This document shows, piece after piece, positions 1-6,907 of a stretch of 7,892 bases of DNA (its first letter is position 1; each line of letters opens with the position of its first letter). The position numbers were made by a program, and so were the translations under genes. Under the pieces are notes generated by a model. The model saw only the letters and a list, made by a program, of their open reading frames with translations. It searched no databases and was not told where the DNA came from. Source of the stretch: Nitrospira sp. (GTDB lineage Bacteria; Nitrospirota; Thermodesulfovibrionia; Thermodesulfovibrionales; SM23-35); assembly GCA_016873595.1 (NCBI GenBank), contig VGWZ01000088.1, positions 1 through 7,892 on the forward strand, written 5' to 3'.

Positions 1-115
1 TTTTTGAATTCTCATACACATGCTGGATTAATGGTTTCCCCAAGAGAGGGCATAAGGGCTTTCCCGGAAAACGGGTCGAGTGATAACGGGCAGGAATGAT
101 GACTATTGAAGTCAT
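1..115 (-). CDS. kdsB: 3-deoxy-manno-octulosonate cytidylyltransferase (CMP-Kdo synthetase), N-terminal part
   Basis: Cytoplasmic enzyme that activates Kdo with CTP to CMP-Kdo for lipid A/inner-core LPS synthesis. Reading the minus strand from the ATG at 115-113 gives 38 codons before the window edge. They start MTSIVIIPARYHSTRFPGKP and continue with a GKPLIQHVYE-like segment. The IPARYxSTRxPGKPL block is the nucleotide-binding signature at the extreme N-terminus of KdsB, so the start is well placed; about 210 further residues should lie outside the window. It is transcribed divergently from the PEPCK-like gene at 229. There is no convincing Shine-Dalgarno just upstream of the ATG, and the best -10 lies so close that the mRNA may be nearly leaderless. 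The gene implies a Gram-negative, LPS-bearing cell. The related CMP-NeuAc synthetases are a less likely alternative because the PARYxSTRxPGKPL wording is typical of KdsB. Confidence 0.9.
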   Translation of the reverse strand, partial: MTSIVIIPARYHSTRFPGKPLCPLLGKPLIQHVYENSK

Positions 116-126
116 GTTTTATTTTA

Positions 127-156
127 ATTATATACTTCTTTACCATACCTTGACAA
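127..156 (-). promoter_or_regulatory. Candidate sigma-70 promoter for kdsB
   Basis: On the minus strand there is TTGTCA (156-151), an 18-bp spacer, and a perfect TATAAT (132-127). The predicted transcription start is about 120-121, only some 5 nt before the kdsB ATG at 115. This is a consensus-match call, not a mapped start. If real, kdsB mRNA would be leaderless or nearly so, which fits the missing Shine-Dalgarno. Confidence 0.45.
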
Positions 157-179
157 TACCCTTATATAACAAGTATATT
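150..179 (+). promoter_or_regulatory. Candidate sigma-70 promoter for the PEPCK-like gene
   Basis: A perfect TTGACA (150-155) is followed by an 18-bp spacer and TATATT (174-179). Transcription would start near 186, leaving a leader of roughly 40 nt before the ATG at 229. The leader ends in a strong purine-rich ribosome binding site, GGAAGGGGAG at 215-224. The -35 box overlaps, on the opposite strand, the -35 box proposed for kdsB, so the two promoters probably compete for polymerase. Confidence 0.5.
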
Positions 180-228
180 TTTATTTTAAGTCGGAAATTA
201 AAATATACATTTCTGGAAGGGGAGTAAT

Positions 229-1890
229 ATGGCAACCAGGCACAAGATTCCAGGTTCTCCATGGAGGGCTTATATTGAAAGCGCACTTTTTGCGAATTCT
301 GTGAGAAAAACAACGATGGCGGAACTCTATAGACTTGCGATAAAACAACCGGAAGTCGTTGCAGCTTCTGAACCTATGTACAAACCTGAGCAGTTTGGAC
401 TTCCTAAAAACGCGAAGATTCTTGTCTCTAATGACGGAGGGATTGTTGGACGCACGGCGCGGGCAAGACGATTGGTTCGGGAAATAGGTAAGGACAGGGA
501 CAAATTTCTCGGTTTGTTAGGAGAGGCTATCTACAATTTAAACCGCCGAGAGGGATTATGGCTTGAAGGGATTATAGGGTTACATCCTAACTTCATGGTC
601 AAGGCACATCTTTTAAGTCCTGCAACTGACGCAAAAAACATGCTTGACTGGGGACTAAACTTTACTCCCTGGATGAAGCCATGGACAGACCTCTATAAGA
701 AATCCCGCGTATTAGATGAGCCTGATATAATCATACTTGCAGACCCTGAGTGGTCACATCCTGAGTTCCCTAATGGCCTTGTGATTATAGACGAAATGCA
801 AAACTGCATTGCTATTTTGGGATTGAGGTATTTTGGTGAAAGGAAAAAAGGCACACTCACTCTCGCCTGGACTATAGGTGTTCGCCAGAATATGGTTGCC
901 TGCCATGGCGGTATCAAGAAGATTGGCAATAAACCTTCGGTAGCCGTATTCGGGCTGTCAGGTTCTGGAAAATCTTCAATTACCAACAGTCATGACCATG
1001 CAGGAACTTTAAAGAAAGACGAAAAGGTTACTGTTATTCACGACGATGCATTCTTAATAGACCTGCAAAATGATTTTTCTGTTGCCCTTGAGCCGAGTCT
1101 CTTTGATAAGACCGATGCAGTTGAATTTGATGACCCTGATATCAAATATTTCTATTCAGCACAAAACGTAGCCATAACAGAACTGCCTGACGGCAGTAAA
1201 AAGTTAGTATGCGCAGATATCAGGAATGAAAATGGCCGTTGTATAAAATCAAGAGACATGTTTAACCACACAAATTTCTGCGAAAGACCAGGCATGATTA
1301 TCTGGCTGCAAAAAGACACAAGCCTCCCACCTATCAGTAAAGTGAATTCGGTAGGTCTTGCAGTCGCTATGGGAGCATCACTGAGCACGATGCGTGCAAA
1401 AGGGGTAGAAAATGTTGACCCTAAGGAGCTTGAAAAATTAGTAATCGAGCCTTTTGCAAACCCATTCAGGGTTCACCCTCTTTTAGAGGATTGTATGCAA
1501 TTCAAAAAATTGTTTAAGCTGGGAACTGAATGCTACATCATGAATACACATGCCTTTGGTCTGCCAGATAATCTGATTGACATTCCAAGGGAGCTTTCGC
1601 TCTCCATTGTGACAGAGTTATTACGGGGGACAATTGAATGGAGAGAGTGGAAGGCATTTCAGGGACTCCTCCTCCCTAAAAATGGAAAAGAGTTGTTTGG
1701 CGACGATTATGATAAAAAATACAAACCAACAAGGGAAAGCGACTATTTAAGATTTCTGCGTGACAGGATGCAGGACCGTATTACCTATTTATCGAACAAG
1801 AGAGATTTGGAATACGATATGGACAGTGCCTTTATTGATCCACTCGTTGCGGCAAGAACAGTGATTGACCAGATCCTGCATCCTATTTGA
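229..1890 (+). CDS. Phosphoenolpyruvate carboxykinase (ATP)-family protein, divergent
   Basis: The family converts oxaloacetate and ATP to phosphoenolpyruvate, ADP and CO2 in the cytosol (gluconeogenesis, or the reverse as an anaplerotic step). Length is 553 aa against about 530-540 for the classic enzyme. Aligned from memory with the E. coli enzyme, these landmarks remain: GRT with Arg75 (substrate-arginine region), GERKKG with Lys206/Lys207, His226 in ACHGG, the P-loop GLSGSGKS at 242-249 (classic GLSGTGKT), HDD at 271-273 (classic GDD) and Arg337 in NGRC (classic NTR). These cover the expected metal ligands (Lys, His, Asp) and nucleotide site. Around them the sequence is far from canonical: the N-terminal 60 residues, the segment after the HDD motif (AFLID instead of EHGW) and the C-terminus are not textbook. 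The fold is secure; carboxykinase activity is likely but not certain. A kinase on another substrate is possible. It has its own promoter and a strong ribosome binding site (215-224). No partner gene is adjacent. Confidence 0.8.
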   Translation: MATRHKIPGSPWRAYIESALFANSVRKTTMAELYRLAIKQPEVVAASEPMYKPEQFGLPKNAKILVSNDGGIVGRTARARRLVREIGKDRDKFLGLLGEAIYNLNRREGLWLEGIIGLHPNFMVKAHLLSPATDAKNMLDWGLNFTPWMKPWTDLYKKSRVLDEPDIIILADPEWSHPEFPNGLVIIDEMQNCIAILGLRYFGERKKGTLTLAWTIGVRQNMVACHGGIKKIGNKPSVAVFGLSGSGKSSITNSHDHAGTLKKDEKVTVIHDDAFLIDLQNDFSVALEPSLFDKTDAVEFDDPDIKYFYSAQNVAITELPDGSKKLVCADIRNENGRCIKSRDMFNHTNFCERPGMIIWLQKDTSLPPISKVNSVGLAVAMGASLSTMRAKGVENVDPKELEKLVIEPFANPFRVHPLLEDCMQFKKLFKLGTECYIMNTHAFGLPDNLIDIPRELSLSIVTELLRGTIEWREWKAFQGLLLPKNGKELFGDDYDKKYKPTRESDYLRFLRDRMQDRITYLSNKRDLEYDMDSAFIDPLVAARTVIDQILHPI

Positions 1891-1911
1891 TATAAAGGCA
1901 TTAAATGAACC

Positions 1912-2012
1912 GTCATTGTGAGGTCGTTTCGACCGAAGCAATCTCATTGGTTCGTGGCAGGCTACGCAATCTCAAGAGAATAGATTGCCACGCCCTTCGG
2001 GCTCGCAATGAC
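1912..2012. repeat. Palindromic intergenic repeat (REP/MITE-like)
   Basis: The outer arms GTCATTGTGAG (1912-1922) and CTCGCAATGAC (2002-2012) are inverted with one mismatch. A second nested pair is CGTGGCA (1953-1959) and TGCCACG (1986-1992). The word GCAATCTCA occurs twice (1938-1946 and 1966-1974), and an AGATTGC (1982-1988) is its partial inverse. There is no coding potential. The wording resembles dispersed palindromic repeats seen in intergenic regions of several environmental bacteria. It fills nearly the whole gap between the PEPCK-like gene and the protease gene. As RNA it would fold strongly, so it may attenuate or terminate read-through from upstream, although no T-run follows the outer stem. 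Confidence 0.75.
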
Positions 2013-2044
2013 AATATAAAGGTTTTTAGAAAGGTCCTATAGCT

Positions 2045-2713
2045 TTGGATTTCTCAACTATTGCAAGACATATAATAATATCTGCATTCCCTATATTGAT
2101 CGCTATTACCTTTCATGAACTGTCGCACGGTTTTATTGCGAATAAATTGGGTGATCCAACAGCAAAATTAATGGGCAGGCTCACAATAAATCCGATTGCG
2201 CATATTGACATAATCGGCACGATCGTGATGCCTCTTGCGCTCATCATATTTACAAATGGTCAGTTTGTTTTTGGATACGCAAAACCTGTCCCAATAAATC
2301 CCATGAACTTTAAAAATCCCAAAAGGGACATGGCCATTTCTGCGGCTGCAGGGCCAATAACAAATATAATCCTGGCAATCATTAGTATATTAATCTTTAA
2401 TAATATCATTACTCCCCTGTCATTTATATTGCCCAAATCCATTGTTGCAACTGTGATGACACCTTTAATTTTGATATTTAAATCAAGTGTAATTATTAAT
2501 GTCGTTCTTGCTGTATTCAATATGATCCCGATTCCTCCACTTGATGGTGGAAGGGTTCTCATTGGTTTTCTTCCCTACAGGCAGGCTATCTCATTCAGCA
2601 AGATTGAGCCCTTTGGATTTTTAATCGTTATGGTTCTCATTCTCACCGGCATTGCAAACTATTTTGTGATGCCCCTTGTAAATCTCTTTTTATTTTTATT
2701 ACAGATCTTTTAA
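2045..2713 (+). CDS. Site-2 protease family (M50) membrane zinc metalloprotease, short PDZ-less form
   Basis: Polytopic inner-membrane protease of 222 aa that cuts substrates within the membrane. HELSH at residues 24-28 is the HExxH zinc/catalytic motif, set in the first hydrophobic segment. NMIPIPPLDGGR at 159-170 contains the conserved NxxPxPxLDGG motif whose Asp (167) is the third metal ligand. Further hydrophobic stretches lie near residues 54-72, 97-125, 138-160 and 190-222. No PDZ domain is present, unlike RseP, so it belongs to the compact YwhC-like group. The start is TTG: no ATG or GTG start lies upstream in frame, the next Met (about residue 42) would lose HELSH, and AGAAAGG at 2028-2034 sits 10 nt before it. 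Its stop codon overlaps the trpS ribosome binding site, so the two are co-transcribed. M50-trpS pairing recurs in several anaerobic lineages. The substrate is unknown. Confidence 0.88.
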   Translation: MDFSTIARHIIISAFPILIAITFHELSHGFIANKLGDPTAKLMGRLTINPIAHIDIIGTIVMPLALIIFTNGQFVFGYAKPVPINPMNFKNPKRDMAISAAAGPITNIILAIISILIFNNIITPLSFILPKSIVATVMTPLILIFKSSVIINVVLAVFNMIPIPPLDGGRVLIGFLPYRQAISFSKIEPFGFLIVMVLILTGIANYFVMPLVNLFLFLLQIF

Positions 2714-2727
2714 GGAGGCAGAGAAGA

Positions 2728-3714
2728 ATGTCCAAAGAGAGGGTACTGAGCGGCATGCAGGCAAGTGGCAAATTGCATCTCGGAAACCTGGTAGGAGCAC
2801 TTCGGAACTGGGTGCAACTTCAAGATAACTACGACTGTTATTATTTTGTTGCAGATTGGCATAGCCTTACGACAGGGTATTCAGACCCATCAATTATAAA
2901 GGAATCCACAAAAGACATTCTCATAAATTTCCTCGCAGCAGGCCTCGACCCGGGGAAATGTACAATATTTATACAATCTCGAGTTCTTCAGCATGCAGAA
3001 CTCCACCTGCTTCTCTCGATGATTACACCACTCAGCTGGCTTGAAAGGGTTCCGACATACAAAGAAAAACAACAGGAACTCAAGGACAGAGACTTATCTA
3101 CCTATGGTTTTCTCGGATATCCTCTCCTCCAGACTGCTGATATCATTATATACAGGGCAAAATATGTACCTGTAGGCATTGACCAAGTACCACACCTTGA
3201 GATAAGCCGAGAAATCGCAAGGCGCTTTAATTACCTCTATAAAGAAATCTTCCCTGAACCAGAGGCATTGCTCACAGAATTTCCAAAGGTGGTAGGTGTT
3301 GATGGAAGGAAGATGTCCAAAAGTTACGAAAATGCGATATATCTCTCTGATAGTCCCAAAGAAGTTGAGCAAAAAATACTGACAATGGTTACTGACCCTG
3401 CGAGGGTAAAAAGAACGGATGCCGGTAATCCTGATTTATCTCCTGTATATCAACTTCATAAGATTTTCTCCTCAAATGAAGAGATTGAAGAGGTTGCAAA
3501 GGGATGCGTCACAGCAGGCATCGGCTGTATTGACTGTAAAAAAATTCTCGTTAAAAATATCTTCAAAGTAATGGAGCCAATCTGGGGAAAACGCAATGAG
3601 CTTCTCAACAATCCTGATATGCTTTATGATATTGCCAATAAAGGCACAGAAAAGGCAAAAAAGACTGCTGAAGAGACAATGAAGCTGGTGAGAGAAGCAA
3701 TGGGTTTGTTATAA
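2728..3714 (+). CDS. trpS: Tryptophanyl-tRNA synthetase
   Basis: Class I aminoacyl-tRNA synthetase that charges tRNA-Trp with tryptophan in the cytoplasm. Length is 328 aa, normal for the bacterial enzyme. The HIGH motif appears as HLGN at residues 17-20 after SGMQASGKL. The adenylate-site GIDQVPHLE block is near residues 151-159, and the KMSKS loop is intact at 195-199 followed by SYENAIYLS. The N-terminal VLSGMQASGKLHLGN wording and YFVADWHSLT are diagnostic of TrpS rather than TyrS. The ATG is preceded by AAGGAGG (2712-2718), which overlaps the stop codon of the protease gene, indicating translational coupling. A CIDCKK cysteine pair near residues 268-273 occurs in the C-terminal helical region; I see no other oddities. 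Confidence 0.97.
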   Translation: MSKERVLSGMQASGKLHLGNLVGALRNWVQLQDNYDCYYFVADWHSLTTGYSDPSIIKESTKDILINFLAAGLDPGKCTIFIQSRVLQHAELHLLLSMITPLSWLERVPTYKEKQQELKDRDLSTYGFLGYPLLQTADIIIYRAKYVPVGIDQVPHLEISREIARRFNYLYKEIFPEPEALLTEFPKVVGVDGRKMSKSYENAIYLSDSPKEVEQKILTMVTDPARVKRTDAGNPDLSPVYQLHKIFSSNEEIEEVAKGCVTAGIGCIDCKKILVKNIFKVMEPIWGKRNELLNNPDMLYDIANKGTEKAKKTAEETMKLVREAMGLL

Positions 3715-3718
3715 TCAA

Positions 3719-3736
3719 CAGAGAAAATTTTCTCTG
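3719..3736. promoter_or_regulatory. Perfect 18-bp palindrome between trpS and the kinase gene
   Basis: CAGAGAAAA immediately followed by its exact reverse complement TTTTCTCTG, starting 5 nt after the trpS stop and ending 29 nt before the kinase ATG. As RNA it gives a 7-bp stem with a 4-nt loop but has no T-run after it, so it is a poor intrinsic terminator. A protein-binding operator or an mRNA processing hairpin is equally possible. Confidence 0.35.
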
Positions 3737-3765
3737 GGCATAGAAACTTTTGTCGGAATAGCATC

Positions 3766-5364
3766 ATGAAACCAAATAATCTCAAGCTCAGCACCAAGTT
3801 TGCCTTGGCTGTTAGCCTTATTCTTCTTGTCTTCTGTGCCATCTTTTCTACAATCCTGTATCACTATCTAAAAACCCAGGTCATCAGAGATGCGGAAGAT
3901 AAAACGTTGATAATAATGAACCAGGTCGAGGCAATTGGAGATTATGTAAGAGATACTTTAAGACCCGCTATCTTTGAATCTTTGGCAAGGCATGATATAA
4001 GAGATGAATTTATTGTTGAGGCCATGTCAACAACGTATGTTAGCCGACATGTTATGGAGAGGTTTAATAGGGTTTTAAAGGAATATGTCTTCAAGAGGGT
4101 ATCAGACAATCCCAGGAATCCTAAAGATAGGGCTGATTCTTTTCATTCAGAGATGCTTAACTATTTCCGGCTTAATAGAGAACAGACAACCTGGAGAGGC
4201 ATAGTTGACATAGAAGGGAAAAAATATCTTTTCCGGATTTCTTCGGTGGTAATAACAAAAGACTGCCTTCGGTGTCATGGCAATCCTACAGATACACCTA
4301 AAGAACTTGTTAGACGATATGGAACTGAGGGCGGATTTAGCTGGAAGGTAGGAGATGTTTCGGGGCTTAATTCGGTATCAATCCCTTTAGATGTGGCCTT
4401 TGCTCATGTTAAAGACGTTGCTGTGCACACCTTTATATTTGGTTTTTGTACTCTTGGACTCCTTTTTCTTACCCTTTTTGGAACATTCAGGCATCTTGTT
4501 ACAAGGCCCCTTAATAATCTTTCTCACATCTTCAGGAGTATAGCAAAAGGAACAGTGCCCCTCGGTAAAGATATACCAAGCAAACGAGGGGATGAGATTG
4601 GGGACCTTACAGAGTCATTTAATATTCTGTCGCGGCACTTACTGGATGCACAGGTGAGACTGAAAAAGGCTGCTGAGAGAGAAAAGCAGATGATGGAGTC
4701 AGAGAAGCTCGCAACACTTGGTCAGTTATCAGCAGGCGTTGCTCATGAGATAAATAACCCTCTCGGAGGAATAAGGCTCTGTTTTAACAACCTAATGAAA
4801 ACAGAAATGGATACGAACACAAAGAAACACCATATCGAGGTCATTAATTCAGGATTGGAAAGGATACAGAATATTGTGAGGCAGCTGTTAGATTTTGCAA
4901 AGGATTCCTCTCTGGATATAGCTCCCTCATCCATAAACAATATCATAGAAGATACACTGAAACTTTCAGAGTATATTATTGTTAGAAAGGACATCAAACT
5001 CATTAAGGAACTATCCAATAATATGCCTGATTTAATGGTGGATTCCAATAAGCTTGAACAGGTTTTTCTCAATCTCATAATAAACGCTATACATGCCATG
5101 GATGGAGGTGGAGTATTGACCATCAGGACATGGTATGATGGAGATGCATGCAATGTCTCAGTCACCGACACAGGCAAGGGGATACCAAATGAGGTAATCT
5201 CAAGGATATTTGATCCGTTCTTTACAACAAAGGGTGTGGGAGAAGGAACGGGTCTGGGACTCACAGTGAGCAAGGCAATAGTTGAACAGCATAAAGGCAA
5301 GATAGAAGTGAAGACCTCAGAAAAAGGTTCAGTTTTTATTGTAAGAATACCTATAACAACATGA
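3766..5364 (+). CDS. Membrane sensor histidine kinase with haem-binding Tll0287-like (DUF3365) periplasmic domain
   Basis: Inner-membrane sensor of 532 aa that autophosphorylates on a histidine and passes the phosphate to the regulator encoded next. Order: transmembrane helix at about 12-35; periplasmic Tll0287-like region at about 36-218, including FRISSVVITKDCLRCHGNP with a c-type haem attachment motif Cys167-Leu-Arg-Cys170-His171; second transmembrane helix at about 219-241; HAMP at about 244-297; HisKA with phospho-acceptor His327 in AGVAHEINNPLGG; and an HATPase domain with N box Asn436/Asn440, G1 DTGKGI 468-473, F box DPFFTTKG 483-490 and G2 GEGTGLGL 492-499. All kinase boxes look intact. 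The haem would be attached outside the membrane, so the likely input is redox state or a small ligand such as NO, CO or O2 (inference). The ribosome binding site is weak (GGA at 3755-3757). The stop overlaps the next ATG by 4 bp. Confidence 0.92.
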   Translation: MKPNNLKLSTKFALAVSLILLVFCAIFSTILYHYLKTQVIRDAEDKTLIIMNQVEAIGDYVRDTLRPAIFESLARHDIRDEFIVEAMSTTYVSRHVMERFNRVLKEYVFKRVSDNPRNPKDRADSFHSEMLNYFRLNREQTTWRGIVDIEGKKYLFRISSVVITKDCLRCHGNPTDTPKELVRRYGTEGGFSWKVGDVSGLNSVSIPLDVAFAHVKDVAVHTFIFGFCTLGLLFLTLFGTFRHLVTRPLNNLSHIFRSIAKGTVPLGKDIPSKRGDEIGDLTESFNILSRHLLDAQVRLKKAAEREKQMMESEKLATLGQLSAGVAHEINNPLGGIRLCFNNLMKTEMDTNTKKHHIEVINSGLERIQNIVRQLLDFAKDSSLDIAPSSINNIIEDTLKLSEYIIVRKDIKLIKELSNNMPDLMVDSNKLEQVFLNLIINAIHAMDGGGVLTIRTWYDGDACNVSVTDTGKGIPNEVISRIFDPFFTTKGVGEGTGLGLTVSKAIVEQHKGKIEVKTSEKGSVFIVRIPITT

Positions 5365-6716
5365 AAACGCAAATTCTCATAATAGAAGACGATCCCACAA
5401 TGAGGCTTGGAATGGGTCATTTCCTATCCTCACAAGGATATGCGGTCTCATTATGTACAGACGGCAGCGAAGGAATTGACGCCATTGAAAATAGACAGTT
5501 TGATTTGATTATTACAGACATACGGCTTCCACACTTCGACGGTTTTGAGATTCTTAATAAAGTAAAAGCAGCTTCTCCCAGAACAGGAGTAATACTCATC
5601 ACAGGTTATGCAGAGATAAAAGGCGCAGTTCAGGCAATAAAGGAAGGGGCATTTGACTATATTGCAAAGCCTTTTCCCAATGAAGAACTCCTGGTCGCCA
5701 TAGAAAAGTTCTTTAAATTTCAGAAGCTTGAAGATGAGGTGACATACCTGAGGGAGGCCCTCCGGGAAAAAACGGAATTTGAAAACATAGTAGGGGCCAG
5801 CCCAGTAATGAAAGACGTGTTTGATCGAATTGTATCAGTGGCAGAAATGGATGTGCCTGTGCTTATCCTTGGCGAGAGTGGGACAGGCAAAGAGCTTGTT
5901 GCAAATGCCATTCATAGATTGAGCAAGAGAAATGACAAACCATTTATCAAGATCAATTGTGCATCAATTCCTGAAACTCTTTTTGAGTCAGAACTATTTG
6001 GACATGAGAAGGGAACTTTTACAGGTGCCATAAGGGCAAGAGAAGGAAAATTTGAATTTGCAGACGGGGGAAGTATATTTTTTGATGAAATCGGTGATAT
6101 TCCAATGTCTCTTCAACCTAAACTTTTAAGGGTTTTAGAGGACAATACCATAACGAGGCTGGGAGGAAATATCCCCATAAGGGTTGATGTAAGAACCATC
6201 TATGCCACGAGAAAAAACCTCAGGGAATGCATTTCATCAGGGACGTTCCGGGAAGACCTTTTTTACAGAATAAATGTTGTGCCCGTTATCCTTCCTCCTC
6301 TCAGAGAAAATAAAGAGGATATTCCTCGTCTCATAGAACATTTCCTCAAGTATTTCAAAGAGAAATATAACAAGACGGATTTAAGTTTATCTCAGCCTGC
6401 ATATGATGCCCTCCTTTCTTACAACTACCCTGGCAACGTGAGGGAACTGAAACACGCCATCGAAAGGGCAGTGGTACTCTCTAAAAATGGTGTCATTGAC
6501 ATAAGACACCTTCCTGATGAAATATCAGGAATCACCAAGAAGGCTCCCTGCATCACAGAAGATCTTTCTTTGGAAGAAAGCATCAGGTATTTTGAAAAAC
6601 AGAGGATTATTAAGGCACTCAATAAATCAGGAGGCAAAAAAATAGATGCTGCTAAAAGACTTGGAATAAGCAGAAAGGTCCTCTGGAAAAAAATGAAAGA
6701 ACTCGACATAGAATAA
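5361..6716 (+). CDS. NtrC-family sigma-54-dependent response regulator (REC-AAA+-Fis)
   Basis: Cytoplasmic enhancer-binding activator of 451 aa, partner of the upstream kinase (ATGA overlap, 5361-5364). The receiver domain (1-115) has acidic pair Asp10/Asp11, phospho-acceptor Asp53 in IITDIRLP, Thr81 and Lys103, so it should be phosphorylatable. The AAA+ domain follows: Walker A GESGTGKE at 171-178, sigma-54 contact loop GTFTGA at 218-223 (a variant of the usual GAFTGA; the Phe-Thr-Gly core is intact), and Walker B FFDE at 240-243. The C-terminus (about 404-451) is a Fis-type helix-turn-helix, with GGKKIDAAKRLGISRKVLWKK. All elements for ATP-driven open-complex formation at sigma-54 promoters are present. 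Two such promoter candidates lie directly downstream, which makes them obvious first targets. It resembles ZraR/AtoC-type regulators, but no specific orthology is claimed. Confidence 0.95.
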   Translation: MKTQILIIEDDPTMRLGMGHFLSSQGYAVSLCTDGSEGIDAIENRQFDLIITDIRLPHFDGFEILNKVKAASPRTGVILITGYAEIKGAVQAIKEGAFDYIAKPFPNEELLVAIEKFFKFQKLEDEVTYLREALREKTEFENIVGASPVMKDVFDRIVSVAEMDVPVLILGESGTGKELVANAIHRLSKRNDKPFIKINCASIPETLFESELFGHEKGTFTGAIRAREGKFEFADGGSIFFDEIGDIPMSLQPKLLRVLEDNTITRLGGNIPIRVDVRTIYATRKNLRECISSGTFREDLFYRINVVPVILPPLRENKEDIPRLIEHFLKYFKEKYNKTDLSLSQPAYDALLSYNYPGNVRELKHAIERAVVLSKNGVIDIRHLPDEISGITKKAPCITEDLSLEESIRYFEKQRIIKALNKSGGKKIDAAKRLGISRKVLWKKMKELDIE

Positions 6717-6815
6717 GTTCCCAAAGAGAAACATTTCCTTATTGCCTAAGTCCACAATTGGAAACATAATTTCGCCCTATTACTTTCACCCAGTTGTTTC
6801 AAAATCATTTCTTAT

Positions 6816-6832
6816 TTGGCATATTTATTGCT
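6816..6832 (+). promoter_or_regulatory. Sigma-54 promoter candidate P1
   Basis: TTGGCATATTTATTGCT matches the -24/-12 consensus (TGGCAC-N5-TTGC) with a single change (T for the last C of the -24 box). The GG (6818-6819) and GC (6830-6831) dinucleotides are exactly 10 nt apart. Transcription would start near 6843. It lies about 100 bp after the stop of the sigma-54 activator and reads away from it. A loose dyad at 6750-6765 (GT-N3-CAATTG-N3-AC), centred near -85, is a possible activator site but is weak. Confidence 0.65.
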
Positions 6833-6856
6833 TTATATAATTATAATTACACATTA

Positions 6857-6864
6857 CACCTCCT
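6857..6864 (+). other. Anti-Shine-Dalgarno-like CACCTCCT
   Basis: This octamer is identical to the conserved 3' tail of 16S rRNA and lies about 14 nt inside the transcript predicted from sigma-54 candidate P1. It could base-pair with ribosome binding sites if the transcript is a regulatory RNA. Read on the other strand it is a perfect Shine-Dalgarno (AGGAGGTG), but the only downstream ATG there opens just a 9-codon frame. A second copy is at 7748-7755. Confidence 0.3.
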
Positions 6865-6873
6865 CTAATTATT

Positions 6874-6907
6874 GGGACACATTTTTATGATGATAAAGGT
6901 GTGTCCC
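6874..6907 (+). repeat. 15-bp hairpin (inverted repeat) in the P1 transcript
   Basis: GGGACACA (6874-6881) pairs with TGTGTCCC (6900-6907). The inner bases continue the stem through two G-U pairs and TTTAT/ATAAA, closing on a 4-nt GATG loop. The whole 34 nt is therefore one uninterrupted 15-bp helix. No T-run follows, so it is not a standard terminator. It could be an RNA stability element, a site that hides the ATGs at 6887 and 6890, or the end of a decayed mobile element. Confidence 0.6.

Noticed and set aside
1..99. Plus-strand open frame ending with TGA at 97-99, which could be the tail of an upstream gene
   Set aside because: The minus strand of the same bases encodes an unmistakable KdsB N-terminus, so the plus-strand frame is its shadow.
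99..120. ATGACT/AGTCAT stem followed by a T-rich run, resembling a terminator
   Set aside because: The stem is only 6 bp, AT-rich, and overlaps the start codon and second codon of kdsB; the T-run is promoter DNA.
4743..5420. 225-codon minus-strand open frame opposite the kinase's catalytic domain
   Set aside because: It is antisense to conserved H, N and G boxes, has no family resemblance, and is explained as a shadow of the real gene.
6857..6864. AGGAGGTG on the minus strand as a ribosome binding site of a minus-strand gene
   Set aside because: The ATG after it opens only nine codons before a stop, and no longer frame starts nearby.
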